Shown: positions 11,850 through 24,460 of the stretch, one piece after another | Numbering within the stretch: position 1 is the stretch's first letter | Layout: every line of letters begins with the position of its first letter | Source: Gaeumannomyces sp. JS-464 | Taxonomy: Eukaryota > Ascomycota > Sordariomycetes > Magnaporthales > Magnaporthaceae | Direction of reading: 5' to 3' | Length of the DNA: 64,000 nucleotides | Assembly (NCBI GenBank): GCA_002197995.1 | Contig: NGZR01000003.1 | Location: 2,480,001-2,544,000 of the forward strand | The notes under the pieces: model-generated | The model's input: the letters and a program-made list of their open reading frames with translations, nothing else | What the model was told of the DNA's origin: nothing | Database searches by the model: none | Translations under genes and position numbers: made by a program

Positions 11850-12524
11850 TTGCCTCACTGTACTTGGTCGTCGTTTTGCCCCCTTTGTCTCTCTGCCCCT
11901 GTCCTCTGTACCCTTTCCCCTGGTCCTATACGGAGCGTGGCTGTGCAAAAAAAAAAAAAAACTCCGTCCAGTTAGCTTCGGGGCTTCGTCGGTCAATCAA
12001 ACAAACACAGGAACTTTAAATGAGGGCGGTTAAAGTAAAAAATGTCACTATTAGTTTCGTTCCATCTGCCTCTTTGTGAGTTAGTCTGTTGCCTTATCGA
12101 TGCCCCCTTTCGCCGTCTCGGAAGCGCGCGACGACAACCGAAGCCTCGCTAGCTGCGCGTCGCGCGGGATTGCTCTCACCGACATCTTCAGCCCGGGAGG
12201 ACAAAAGCCCTAGTCCGACCACACAAAATGTAGACAACCAGGCACTCACCGCCCGTACACTCGAGCAGTAGGGAGGATGGGGTCAACTGACACCCTCTCA
12301 CACCAACCTGCATTACACTGACCTACCATAGACTGCCACCCCGTCTTTTCCTTGGTAGGTGCCCAACGGGGCATACCCCTCCTACCCAATTCCCCCCTCT
12401 CTCCCCTGCTCTCCTCTAGGCTCGCTCTCCTTTCTGCTTCCCTCCTTCACTGTCATAACTTGGTGTCTATTTTGATTATGGTCTTATAACGAAGTCTCAA
12501 GCATGTTGAGCCATCTGGTCCTTT
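11850..12524. other. Convergent 3' spacer, ERB1 / SGNH hydrolase
   Basis: It contains an A15 tract (11947-11961) and CT-rich sequence at 12380-12450. No gene supported. Confidence 0.5.
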
Positions 12525-13971
12525 CTACGCCATCTTCCAGACCCCATGACGGAAGCGGCTGAACAGCTCTAGGTCAATGCTCTCGCCCATGGCCTTGTAG
12601 CCTGCCGGACTAAGATGGAGGTAGTCCCCGACGTCATACTTTGGAGCCAGCCGGGTGTTGTTGGCCGGGTCTCTCACCAGCTTATCAAAGTCGATGACAG
12701 CGTCGAACCACCCGGACGTCCGGATCCACTCGTTGACAGCCAGCCTAGTCTTCTCCCGGCTTGGCTCACCGTAAGCCTGGCCAGGGCCGCTCATGGGGGT
12801 GATGGTGGCTCCAAAGGCGGCGATTCCGTGAGCGTGGAGGCGCGTGACCATCTGCTCGTAGGCAGACACGATCCGGTTCCGCGTCTCGAGCTGCTCTGCC
12901 TCGCTCAGCCCCGTGGTCCCGATGTCGTTGACCCCTTCGAACACAAGAGCATACCGGACCGACGAACCCGCCAGAACGTCACGATCCAGGCGGCCCAGCG
13001 CATTAGGACCCAAGCCATCACGGAGGATCCTATTGCCGCCCGCCGCTTGGTTGATGACGGATACTCCAGCCCCAGCCGCAACGAGGCGGTCAGCAAGCAC
13101 ATCGGGCCAGCGATTGTTGCCATTGGTAGTCGACCCGCGGCCGTCAGTGATACTATCCCCGACGATGACGAGTGCCGAAGACGAAGACGACGCAGATGAA
13201 GACGAAGACCCGATGAAACCCTCAACGCGTGAGAGGAGATACCAGTGGTCCGTCTTATCAACACCGGGGCCCGAGAAATTCGCAGCGCCGACGGCGTTAC
13301 CCGGCGCAAGCCACGACGTGGTCCTGGAGCCCGGGTGCGACGTGATGCTGTTGGTGGTCTGGCCCGTCGCGAGGTAGATATCGACGGTCAGGACCGAGAG
13401 GGCAGCCAGGGGCAAGTCCTTGATGGGGTCGCTGACGACGCGGGCACCGACGGGGACCGTGAAGGAAGACAGACCGCCCGAGAACGTCACCTTGTGCACG
13501 CCCGCGGCCGGGTCGATGGCCCCCACTCCCGCGGCGTTGCCAGCGGGCAGGGACACGGCCACAGTGGTGATGGGCAGGTCCGAGCCGCCGAATGCGTTGC
13601 TGATCTGCAGGCGGAAGATGGGGGCCGCGAGCGTCACCCTGATGGTCTGCCGGATGGTGGCGTTTTGGAACACGACACCCGTTTTGTTCTTGGGAGCAGA
13701 CCGTCGAGCGTTTGTCAGTCTGTGAGCTAACCGCGAGAAAATAGGGGACGAAATTGTGTGGTCAAGACGCTCTCGTCCGCTCCCCCTCGTCTCAACTCAC
13801 ATAAGGGGCCGGAGGCAGGTTCGCCGGCTCGGTGAGTTGGGGCATGGACCCCCATATGTCTACCCATCTACCATTGGAGTTGCACCTGGCGGTCGAGGCA
13901 AAGGACAGAAAGGCGAGAAAGAGGGCGAGCGTCAAGGCCGAGTGCCGCCAGGACCGCAGTGGCGTCGCCAT
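12525..13971 (-). CDS. Secreted SGNH/GDSL hydrolase (lipase/acetylxylan-esterase-like), intact
   Basis: Two exons, 13971-13801 and 13688-12525, flank a 112-bp intron (gtgagt...cccaag). They encode 444 residues with no frame problem. Exon 1 gives a signal peptide (charged start, then SALTLALFLAFLSFAS) and WVDMWGSMPQ. Exon 2 begins NKTGVVFQNATIRQTIRVT. An N-terminal beta-rich domain precedes a Ser-rich linker (run of Ser near 13170-13200). The catalytic SGNH blocks follow: block I VIVGDSITDGRG (Ser about residue 236), block II GGNRI, block III FEGVNDIG, and block V DYLHLSPAGY, which supplies Asp and His. The protein is predicted to be an extracellular esterase of the fungal GDSL type acting on acylated carbohydrates or lipids. 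The exact substrate cannot be read from sequence. The gene converges on ERB1, with stops 675 bp apart. Confidence 0.9.
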
Positions 13972-15345
13972 TTTTGATGGTCAGCTGGGCCGCCGTTGCT
14001 GCCCAAACGTTTCTGGTCTTTGGGGATCTGGGAGCCCTTGAGCCACATCGAGTCCGCGCCGGGAGTCTCTGTGTCCATCCACCCATCTTATACTGGTGGA
14101 CTGACGCGCCTGCCAGGGCGTCGAGGACGCACGACGCCGCCCAGCCCCCATATTGGCAGGACACATGATAATTACCCAGGGCTATTTCGATGCAGGAACG
14201 GCGGGGGCAGCTCGCCAAAGGCGCCATCCCCATCGAAGCGACCAAGGAGGCGAGCGGGGTTCCGGTTACTTGGGTTATTCGTTGGGGTCACCTTGGGGTC
14301 GTGTCGTCCCAGCGGGATGTGCCTGGCCACCCTAACCGTCCCGATTTGCGCGGCGCATCTCGGATTGAGATTTTCCATCAGCTGGAGCCCTGCAACGAGT
14401 CGGTGGAGCATCGGTTGTCTGTTCTGGCATTCAGCCTAAAGACCGGCTGCCGGCGCTCTCATTTTACAGGGCGCTTGGGGGTGGAGCAAAGGTGCGTGTC
14501 CAAGTTGGAGTTGGAGGTGCTTCGTGGAGAGAGTGCGGAGGTGGGGTGCTTTCCCCAGAACCCCACCACCGTGCAGGCACGGAGCCCCGAGTCCAAGCCT
14601 GTAGCAGTCAGGTGCATATGTGGCTCCAGCAGGCGGCTCCAGGTGCCTACAGGTCTGTGGGTACCTACCTACCCGGCCTGGGCACTGCGTTGCGGTCCCC
14701 CAATATTGACGCTGAGGACGGGATGCACGGTAAGACAAGCCCAATGGTCTGAAGCCGGTATGACTTCGTTTTTTATGGTTTTTTTATCATTATGACGATC
14801 CGACGCAATGACGTACAGATACGAACAACGCTAAACCCTGACAAGACCCAAGCCCAGCCAATCTAAAAAGCCAAACCATGAGCAAAACAGATCCAAGACC
14901 CAAGTATGTTTCAAAAGAAAACAAACAGAGAATAACAATAAAGGAGAGGCCCCTCCCTCAGTCTTCTATGACAAACGGCTTTTGAAGCGACGGGGTCTAT
15001 ACCTTTTGGTCTCCATTTTTTTTTCTTCCTTGCTGAACACTCCTTTTTCCTCTTACGCCTCACCCTCACCTGCCTCATCTCACGATCCAAGACATAAACA
15101 CAAGCCAAGAAAGAAAAAAAAAAAAAAAAAAAAAGAGCAAGAAGACGAGGCAAGAAAAGGAAGGAAAGGAAAGGAAACAGGAACCAAAAACGCAAATCAA
15201 GTATTGGCTGGACGGAAAGAGTGTTGCCTTGCAAGGTAATCGTCCGGTCAAGGATAGGAACCCTGGGACGAGGGGGTGACGACCACATGAACAACGAGGC
15301 TTGACTCCCACCGAAGCCGATGGGGTCAGCCAGGTAAGTCAGCCC
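13972..15345. other. Spacer upstream of the SGNH hydrolase
   Basis: A 201-codon plus-strand frame (14190-14795) shows no motif and I do not call it. An A21 tract lies at 15114-15134 and a GTACCTACCTAC motif at 14661-14672. Confidence 0.45.
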
Positions 15346-16065
15346 CTAACTCTCCTTTTTTTTCTTCAACATCATCACTTGTGCCCCTTGCCCGCCTTGG
15401 ACCCCGTGCGGGGGTCCTCTTGGGCTGAAATTCTCGTCGTCGAGTGACTCCTTCAGCGTGGCGGGGGTGGCCGGCAAGTCGAACAGGCAGCCGGTGAACC
15501 TGACATCCATGGCGGTTTGGTTTATCTCCGGCACATGGACGAACCCCTCACTGGCATTGGTGCTCGGCCGACCCGACGACGGCGGGTCAGACTCGTCCTG
15601 GAGACGCTCCGCCTTGGCGGCCTTGGGCCTTCTGCGCACCGTCGCGCTGTCGGGGAGGAACATGCTCTCTTGCGGCAGTGCGGCGCTGAGGCTGCGGCCG
15701 CCGGGATACTGAGCCCGCACCCACCGGCCGACGTTGTACATCACGGTCTGTTGTTTCTCAAGGGCCTCCGCCGTGAGGAGGCCCTTGGTCTCGGCCAGGA
15801 CTGGCGGTTGCGGGGCCGGCTGCTGGTGCTGCCCAGCGTCACCGACAGTTTCATCCGTGTCACTGGACCGAGAGACCATCTCGTAGCCACCACCGAGGAG
15901 TCCGTCGTCGGCCTCCTTAGTGGCGGGGGCGAGCTGTTCCTGGCAAAAGTTTGCCATCTTGAGCTGGGGCTTGCGGGGACGAGGGTGGCGTCGGGGGTAG
16001 TGTCGGGCACGGGCGTAACGCGGTCGTTGGGATGCATCGAGCACCGAAGGAGACTGGAAGATCAT
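15346..16065 (-). CDS. Hypothetical fungal protein, soluble and probably largely disordered
   Basis: One open frame codes for about 239 residues from the ATG at 16065 (MIFQSPSVLDASQRP). A second ATG at 15957 (MANFCQEQLAP) is an equally good start, because the part between them is Arg/Pro-rich and may be leader or intron. Visible features are an acidic and Ser-rich stretch (GGYEMVSRSSDTDETVG), a short ordered-looking block KQQTVMYNVGRWVRAQYPGG, an Arg/Lys-rich nuclear-signal-like RRRPKAAKAERL, and EGFVHVPEINQTAMDVRFTG near the C-terminus, ending in Lys-rich MMLKKKKES. No catalytic motif, transmembrane segment or signal peptide is seen. I do not recognise the family. Coding potential is supported by length and by the ordered block, but the gene could be spurious. 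Confidence 0.45.
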   Translation of the reverse strand: MIFQSPSVLDASQRPRYARARHYPRRHPRPRKPQLKMANFCQEQLAPATKEADDGLLGGGYEMVSRSSDTDETVGDAGQHQQPAPQPPVLAETKGLLTAEALEKQQTVMYNVGRWVRAQYPGGRSLSAALPQESMFLPDSATVRRRPKAAKAERLQDESDPPSSGRPSTNASEGFVHVPEINQTAMDVRFTGCLFDLPATPATLKESLDDENFSPRGPPHGVQGGQGAQVMMLKKKKES

Positions 16066-19000
16066 CAGGGGGTTAGGGCTGGTCCTGGACCCGATAATCT
16101 GATTGTGGGGAGGAAGGAGTATCAAAAAGGACACAGACCTCGAGCGTGGGATGTGACGGTGCCTTGGTTGGGCAGCGTTGGGGATGGTTTATGATGGAAG
16201 ATGCGAGTGCGGGGTTGGGCTCAGTGCTACTTGGTTTTGTCGTCACTGGAATGGTGGCAGCTAAAGCTACCGTCTGCTGCTGGCTGCTACCCGGCTGGGT
16301 TGTCAACAAATGATGGCAAAGGGGTCTGTCCCCTTGAGAGTCTTGCGTAAGGGGGGTAGTATCCTACCTATATATGCAGAGAGAGGCCGTCAACTGACCA
16401 ACCAGTTCACCATTGGGTTGGGTCAAGACAGCACGATTTATTGGTTCGGCCGCAGTCTCCGCACTGCGGTTGATTTCATAAGGATATCAGTCACGAAAAG
16501 ACCGCAGTCGTGCTTGGACAAATAGCCCGAGACCACGCAGCTCCGTTCCGACCCTGGCCCTGGATCGGGCGTATCAGATCAGTGATGGGTGGGCGTTGCA
16601 CTAAGGTCGGGACGAAGACGACGTCTAGTCGCGCTAGACCGAGACAGGCCGCCGACGTCCTGGGCGTGCTGACCAAGCTCTTGGTTTTTTTGACAAGTGA
16701 TGACGTTGGGGGTCAGGGAAAATAAGGGGAAAATGAACAATCAGCGTGGACTCGGGGTGCAGGGTCTCGCCGTGCTGCTCGGGAGATGTTGGATATGGAG
16801 GTTTATATGGCCGCGGTGGTGGTCGAAAGCTCAGCGCCGGAGGCGGGCTGTGCAAATGTTGGGCTTCTACACCAAGCTCCCATCCGCGCACACGCACCCA
16901 TCGAACAAGGTGCTGATCGCAACGAACCGGCGCAACCTCCCCACTCTCCCTCTCAGGCACCGGGGCAAGGGGGAAGGAGGGCTGACAATGAGCAGCAGTC
17001 GATTCGCCATAAAAAGTCGAGAGTCGGCATCAGGCGCTCTGGAGCTCTTCTGTACCCCCGCATCTCCAGACTTCAGATTGACATCCTGCAGCGGCCCGAT
17101 TTGAGCAGAGAAAGGGCCCGACACCGCGTGGTTCACCGGAGCCCGCCTTGCGGGGACCTACCTAACCGCCAGCACTGCTGTCCACCCGGGAACTGTAACA
17201 GAGATTGCCGATTGACGTCTGGGTAGCGCAGGCGGGGGAACCTAAAGAGCCTTCGTTTGCTTCTTCTCGTGACTTTAAAGCTTGACGCCAACCCAGCTCG
17301 GAAACGCCTACAGACGTCCGTGTCTGCAGCCCACCGCTACATGCCCACACTAGCAAGCAGCCCTTCTGTCCGGCACTGAAGGGAAAAAAAACGCCGGCGC
17401 TGTGATCGACTCGACCAGCCATGTGGTATGTAAGGTAGCAAGCACCTACCTAATCACGACGTAGAGCATCGCCACTAGGGTCGAGGGTGCAGGTCGTCCC
17501 TCGACATCAATGCGAGTACGTAACGGTTTTTTCTCGACTGGCTGTCAGTCAATCGCCTTCCTGGCCCCCAAGGCACCGACGACAAGCTAAATGGCGAGCC
17601 AGATTTTGGCAGCGTCCGCCAATGCAACCCCACGGAAGCAACAGAGACCATGAGAACGGCTGGTAAATGGGCCGCGACGATGGAATCATCAACTTGCTTC
17701 TTCTCTTCATAACCCAGACCGCCTTTCCCCCACGTCCTCGACAGCAGCTAATCCGCAGCGCCAACGGTGCCCGACGGTTAAAGCCGGCTTAGGGACCCGC
17801 GGGCAATTCGGAGGGATATCGGAATGCGGAAGCTGAGGGCGGGTGCCTGAGTGCTGCAGGAGCAAGCAAGGCGCGATAGTTGCGCTGCTCGGCCATTGGA
17901 GCCCTGTATTTTCTTCGGTCGATACTAGATGCTCGGCAATGAAATAAGGTAGTTGTCACCCTCATCACCCCTGGGGTCTGAACGTCACCTCCTCAGCGCC
18001 ACCCTCACGGCCAGTGCAGCCCTATGGAAAACGCCCCTCAGCGGCTACCAGTTGTGTGGTTGTAGTGGCGCCCAGGGAGGCCAGGTGACGGCTCCAGCCC
18101 CTAGGCTAGTTTCCGTTTTTCTTGGCAATCCAGGAAAGTTTGCCGAAATCGCAGTGCAAAGGGCCCCTTCGCCTAGTCTTGGTCCCTCAGTAGCATCCAT
18201 ACGTTTGTTTAATGCCAACCTCGTCGGAGCCGCCTCACTCAATGACGGCCCAATAAGTTCCATACTTGGATCATAAGTCTCGGTGTTGCGCTCGCATCCG
18301 TCTCGGACGCCGAGCGGAGCAACTGCGGCTGCATTGGCAGCAGAAAGTGCTCGTAGCCTTTTTTCGGGGTCGCAAGAGGCGTAGCTCGAGGACCCAAGGT
18401 GCATGCCACCCATGCAGGACGTCGGGCTTCCAACCAAGCATCTCAAATTCGGGAATCGGCCACACAGGGGCGAAAGAGAGGCGAGGTCACACGAGCAGCA
18501 GACCCGATTCCTTCTTCGACTTTTATTTTTTATTTTTTATTTTTCTTTTCCCCCTCTCAAATCTCCTTCCTGGTATGCCCCGGCCGATGTCGGTTGTGAG
18601 CAGTCATTAAAAAACCATTCACGTGCGGCGTTCTGCTTCTGCTGTGCATCCTTCCAAGATCGGCAGGGCAGCGATCACCGTCCTCGTGAGGTCAAAAGCC
18701 CCATCGTAAGCAGTCGGGTCTGGTCAAGTGTTAGCTCCGGGTAGAGGCCCGGGCACTCCTCATTGCTCGCCAGTGGCTGCAGATAAACGAAAACAAGAGA
18801 CCAACTAATCTGAATGACAAACATACACATACTCCGTGGCTAAGCTGTGTGCCTAGCTCAAGATTTTTATGCGTCGATACATAAAGCCATCACCTCAGCA
18901 GGCCAGCAGGCCAGTAGGAAATCTGCACACCTGTTCCTACACCGCGGTGTGTGAATTACGGCATGCAGCCTGCCTCCTCGAGAAGGAGACGGCGTTGGTC

Positions 19001-20343
19001 CAGGCCGTCAAGTACCACTTGGAGGGCTCGTTGGTTGCCTCGTGTCGTTACTTTAAAGGATAATAAGCTTTTAGCTTCTTTTAACCATATCAACATCCCT
19101 AGCAATAACAGAAAATCAATCCGGGGCACTTTTTGACATCCACCTGATAGCTAAGATGATGGGTTGACAGTTTCAGATGGATCCACCTATGCATGTGAAT
19201 ATGAATGATGAATGGCCCGAACCACAGCCGTCCTCGGCCTCGACCCTACTGTATCACAGGTGCTCGGCCTCTGGCGCCTATCCAGGGCATCAGCCGAACT
19301 GAGGTCAATCTCGAACTCTTTGACAGACGCCGTCTCTCCGCTTGGCAGCCGTGTACTGGTGCTTCCGTGCCCACAAGGCCTCCAGCTAATGTTTCTTCCA
19401 TGTTGATCATCGTGGCGCACACATACCAAAACAGCGGCGCAAAAACGTCACCGCCACCAGCAGATCCAACATCCGCTCTGCTCGCACACGCGCACGTGTC
19501 GCGCGGGCGCCTACAGAGCGCAGATCCGCCATTATGAAGATCATTCGTTGTAGGAAGAAAAAAAAGAAAGGAAGAAAAAAAAAAGGAGAAGGAATTGGAG
19601 TTGTTGCATCATGCCGCCCAGGGAAACAAAGCCAGTGACGACGAACGGAAAACACCGACGCAGGGTCGTTTCTGACCGACCTCGCGCTCCAAGCAACTCT
19701 CCTGTTGGTTGGCTACCTGTGCTCGAAAGCGCATTTGATAGCTCGTCTCCATTCTTGGACGCAGCTCCCTAGGTCTGGAGCTAATGCAGCGAACCGTTTG
19801 GCCGCCTAACGACCCGGGCGGGCTCGCTTATTCTCCTGCAACATCGCTACGCCCACAACCATTTGACCACTCACAACCGACACTGAGGCTCAAGGCCTTG
19901 TCGAGGATCAAGCACTTTGGCCACGTCGGAGCATATGCTCCCTCGCCGTCAAACTTCACGCAAAGCTGGGCTGCCCCGCCGAAAACTCCTCTCGGCAGTC
20001 GCATCAGAAGCCGAGGCACCCTTAGCGAGAATGGGCAAACAGGATGGCTGATAAATCAGACCATAATAGCGTTTTCGTTCCTCTGAAGCACATACTATCG
20101 ATTACTCTGCGCGCCATTTGATGCAGTGAGACTCGAATCCTGCCTTCGCTCATTGGCATTTCTTGGCCACGCATCGTCACTCGCACGCCCAAGCCGCCAC
20201 CAACCACACTTTGACTCCGTCCGGTTCTATAGTCGGCATGTCTTCGTCTCCGTTCATCTGCCGACCCGCCAAGCTTGGCAGGAGGGCAGGCTGGCAAGCC
20301 CCGAGACCTTGCTTGGCACAGAGACGAGAACCTTGGTACCCAT
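16066..20343. other. 4.3-kb gene-poor spacer
   Basis: No convincing exon chain on either strand. It contains T-rich ATTTTTT repeats (about 18524-18548), a purine-rich tract (19553-19595) and several ACCTACCTA motifs (near 17156 and 17443). Confidence 0.5.
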
Positions 20344-22375
20344 CTAGGCGGCTCGATCAGAACCCTTGTTGCCCTTCTCCTTGGCTTCCCACGTCTCTTT
20401 CTCCTCCGCCCCGCCGCTCCCGACTCTGATGTCGCGCGCCACCTCGGCCTGGTCGCCGTCGATGATCTTGGCAAGCTCCTCCAGCGTCGGGCCCTTGGTC
20501 TCGACGTACATAAAGTATACAAAGACCACCTCACCAAAGACCCAGCACTGCGATTTTTTAAAAGTGGACCGCGTCAGTATAGTGCTTCCTAGCGTAGGGA
20601 CATTTGAAGTTAGGTTAGCCTTACCGTGTAGATGAGGTACAGCCTCCACGTGTGCCCCTCAAAGTATTTAAACGCGATGGGATTGGCGTAAATATTGAGC
20701 GTTAGCGCGGCCTGCACAAACACGTTCATAATCATCAACCCCTTAGCCCGCAGCTTGTACGGCAGCACCTCGATGGCGTAGCCGATCAGCAAACCAGACC
20801 AAGCGAGGTTGTACATGATGCCAAAAACCCAGATGAACAGGATCATGGCGTACCGCGCCCCGTCCAGCGCCTTCTCCTCGTACAGGCCCGCCGTCAGGGT
20901 CCAAAACACAAACGTGACAAACATGCCCGCGGTCGACGCCAGGAACATGGGCCGCCGCCCGACCCGGTCGACCAGCAGCGCCATGGTGGTGGACACGAAA
21001 AATGCCAGCACGGTCTGCCCGCCGCCCAGCCCCAGCTTGACGGTCGAGTCGCGCACGCCCGCGTTGTCGTACAGCACCGAGAGGTAGTTTGAGATGATGG
21101 CGCTGCCGGACCACTGCGAGAAGATGCCCAGCGAGACCAGGATGGCGAGGCGGTAGCGGTTCCCCTTCGTCTTGAAGAAGTCGGCATAGCTGCTGGTCTT
21201 GCTGCTCTCGAGCTCCAGGCGCAGCGTCTCCTTGATCTCGCGGTACTCGAACTGCACCGTCGGGTGCTGCGCGTCGCCGTTGCCGTGGTACCTTGCCAGC
21301 ATGTCGAGCGCCTCGTCCGCCCGGTCCTTGGCGATGAGGAAGCGCGGGGACTCGGGGACCCAGTAGACGAAGGCGAGCTGGATTACCGACGGGACGCACT
21401 GCACTATGCAGGGGATGCGCCAGGACCAATCGGTCGAGATGTAGTTTGTGCCGAAGCAGAGCCAAGCGACGCCTGCACCGGGAGAGGCAGTTTTAGCCGG
21501 TGAGGGAGAAATTGGAGGTGACAGCTAGATGGCAAGGTTGACTTACAAAACGATCCCACGTTCCAGAGGCAGTTGTAGACCGTTGTCAGCCGTCCACGGT
21601 GCTGGGGGTGGCAGATCTCGGTGAGGAGCATGGGGGATGCGAGCTGGGTCAGACTATTGCCGAATCCCAGCATGAACCTAGCGCCCATGAAGGCTGTTGC
21701 GGATTGGCAATTGGCACGTTAGATGGTCCGCAGTTATATGCACCCGTCTTTTGGAGCAGGACAGCCAAAGGGAAGGGACGAGGTACTTTCGATGTTCTGG
21801 CAGCTCCCCTGAAGGATCGCCCCCACAATCATAATAACACAGCCGATGGCAATAGGGGTCTTGCGTCCGAAGTTGTCCGTAATCATAGGCCTGCACGATC
21901 TCGGTCAATAAGGGCTCAAGGTTGGAGGGCGGCTTCCTCTTGGAAGGTATGAGTAAGTCAAGGCGTAGGTATTTGGCTTACACGAAGAAGATGGAGACCA
22001 GGCTACCGATCTGGTAGAGAGCCGCCGAGGAGACCGAGCAGTTGGTCTTGAGGGTTTCCAAAGAAGCTTTTCCAGGTTTCAAAGTTCTGGACGCTATTGA
22101 AAAGCATGCTACAGGCCGCCGGGCGGTTTTAGCAAAAGGAGTCATCGTCAGGGGTAGGTTCTGGCTCGTGGATGGTCCCATCCCAGGAATATAGTAAAGC
22201 CTACGTACCCATCATAGCCGGTGGTCGCGGAGGCAACGCAAAGGACGAATGCGTAGAAGTATAGCTTGCGCAGCCCGGGATCCTTGGTCCACTGGACCTT
22301 CTCGAGCTGTGGCCGCCTCCTCTTGGCCTGGAGGGTGGCCTCCGTCTTGGGCTTTCGGCCGATCAAGCCCACCAT
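20344..22375 (-). CDS. MFS sugar transporter (hexose/lactose-permease-like)
   Basis: Six exons can be placed: 22375-22209, 22108-21982, 21890-21787, 21693-21547, 21472-20625 and 20547-20344. All five introns have GT-AG ends (100, 91, 93, 74 and 77 bp). The product is about 531 residues. Family signatures are GYDGMLFNSVQNFETW near helix 1, the loop NFGRKTPIAIG (G-R-K/R-P type), GARFMLGFG with LLTEICHPQHRGRLTTVYN (helix 4-5), WRIPCIVQCVPS and PESPRFLIAKDRADEAL (the PESPR motif), VDRVGRRPMFL (second GRR loop), WSGLLIGYAIEVLPYKLRAKG, and a C-terminal FVYFMYVETKGPTLEELAKI (PETKG-like). It is a proton-coupled sugar importer of the plasma membrane by family; the sugar is not predictable, although the sequence resembles fungal lactose-permease/hexose types. 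One single-base shift lies near 22021 (GLLGG to ALYQIGS). Confidence 0.92.
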
Positions 22376-24460
22376 GGCTATAGCTAATAAATGCTTCTCC
22401 TGAGATAAGAGGGACGGACAGATATGAGTAGGTATGTGTGGCCGCTCAGATTTTCCTTGAGGCAGGTTCCTGTAGCATAGAAGCAGAAGACACTCCGCGC
22501 TCTGGTGGATATATATAGCCCGATTGGGGCGTGTCTGGCTGCACCTCCTTCGAGACGCCGTTGCGAAAGGAGGAACAGGTGGAACCAAGATAGGATCCGG
22601 CCAAACGGCCCGGATGGCGGGCACTATCGACAAGCCGGGGAAGGATTACAGTCGATATTGGGCCGGAATGAGTTGGCTGCGGACGTGAGATTAGAACGAT
22701 GCGACTAGTATGGGTATGCAAAAGAGAGAGCTCACTTGAAAATCGGACTGTATCAACGTGCACACAAGCCGCACGGGACCCGAGGCAGACACCTAGGCGT
22801 GATCGAGGCTGACACGGCGGTCCACGGTCCGGCAAAGCAACTATTACGGGGAACTCAGCTCTGCCGGCACGGAGTATGAGTGTATTGTCGACTAGGAGGA
22901 TTAAAAAGAGTGTATTGATGGCGACCAACTCTGGTAGCGAGCAGAGACTGGGCTCCGTCGCGGTCGTAAATGTATCTTGACCTTTCTATTCCCTTCACCA
23001 TCTTGGTGTGAGGGACCAGGCGTGCTTATTTTGCAGGCAGCCTCAAGCGTTTGTCCCAATCATGACATTATGAGACACTGTCCACGTTGCGGGGTCGGGG
23101 GCAGGAGAGTTCTACCCTTATTAAGCGGCGATTAATAATGCCATGGAACCACCATTAATCATAATAGACTGGCTTTCAAGTCACATTCTACGAGGATATC
23201 GGTTGTCCGTTGTAAATATGAGTGAGGCACATAGCCCCTGAGAAGAGCGGGAGATATGCACGAGACAGGGAAAAGGGGGAGAGCATCTAGCTACTCCGGT
23301 CTCACCGAGAAAAAACATGATAGATGCCGTTGTCATGCTGGGTTTCGGCCCAAGGTTAGTGCAAATCCCGGTTGTGTTCCGAGTTTCACCTCACCTAGTC
23401 ATGACAGCCACGTCTCGTCACTCCGGCTGTAGAGTAGAATGGGGGAAAGCCGCAACGGTCTTGCTTCTTTCGGGGCTCACTTGCCCGAGGGCAGGAAGAT
23501 CGAGCGCCGGCAGGTTATTGAAGAGACTGGCAGGATGCGTCGATAGCTTCACGCACAAAGGCCATTTCAGTCAGGTAGGTGTACCACTCAGGCAATGCTT
23601 GCCAGGTTCCAGCTCACAGAAAAACGCCTCGCTGTAGAAGCAGAAAAAAAAGCCTGACTACCTAGACGCCATGATCATTGTTTCTATTTTTAACCGAACG
23701 ACTGCATCATCTGAACGGGCCGAATGCCTGCTTGAACGGGCGGGCCTGTTGAGCTTGCTGCCGTCGCTATGAGCCGACTTGGCCGTGATTCCACGTGGTC
23801 CCCGGTTTGCGCTGGTGCCGGAATTTCTCGTGCTGGGGAACCTGCCTTGCCGTCCTGTTCAGCGGTGAGAGGATGGTGGTATTGCATCTTTGATATCTCG
23901 GGTTGCAGGTAAGGGATGAACGGGTTGGCGAGGCAGATTCAAGAACGAGAGAGAAGGGTGTGCTCAACACCGAGGAATGAAGATGCTTGAAGATTACGCC
24001 TTGTCGGCTATGAATATCGAAGTTCTGCATTTGGAAGGATAATGGGTGTAAGTGTGTGTGGGGAGAGTGTGTGTGGGGAGAGTGTGTGTGGGGAGAGTGT
24101 GTGTGGGGGAGGAGTCTCGGGCCGCCTGGGCTTGATGCCCGTCTGGGGAAAAGGAAAAAGGGTCCAGATGCCTGGGTGTCACGTGGGGGCGCAAGGGTGG
24201 GCCGCTAGAGTGCACTCTACGCGGGCGCGTCTTGTGCACTGTGACGCGTGTAATTTGATTGCGAGACCTAGAAGCCTCAGCTGTGCTGCCTTCCCTGATT
24301 CCCTTCTGACGAAACAACCAAAACCATCAAATCCGGAACATTGTTGCACGGTTTGTGTCGCTCCCTCAGCCTTGGCTCGCCTCTGGGGCAATCGGCAGCA
24401 CGAATTCCTTGTCAGTAGCGAGTGGGTGGGTTGGCCACCTGCGCATCAGTCGTCCCAAAT
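22376..24460. other. Divergent spacer, sugar transporter / MSH3
   Basis: 2.1 kb with the 15-bp tandem repeat listed separately and an AGGTAGGTGTACC motif near 23574. No gene supported. Confidence 0.5.
24051..24110. repeat. 15-bp tandem repeat, four copies
   Basis: Four head-to-tail copies of AGTGTGTGTGGGGAG lie about 350-410 bp upstream of the MSH3 start codon, with one extra G in the last copy. The open frames across it are repeat artefacts. Confidence 0.9.

Noticed and set aside
14190..14795. 201-codon plus-strand frame
   Set aside because: No motif, no signal peptide, mixed composition; lies in spacer with no exon partners.
19203..19310. ATGATGA ... CTGA resembling a C/D snoRNA
   Set aside because: No terminal stem and no convincing guide segment; short boxes occur by chance.
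20128..20140. GACTCGAATCCTG resembling a tRNA B box
   Set aside because: No matching A box or 7-bp acceptor stem at suitable distance on either strand.
24051..24110. CRISPR-like direct repeats
   Set aside because: The repeats are contiguous with no spacers, and the genome is eukaryotic.
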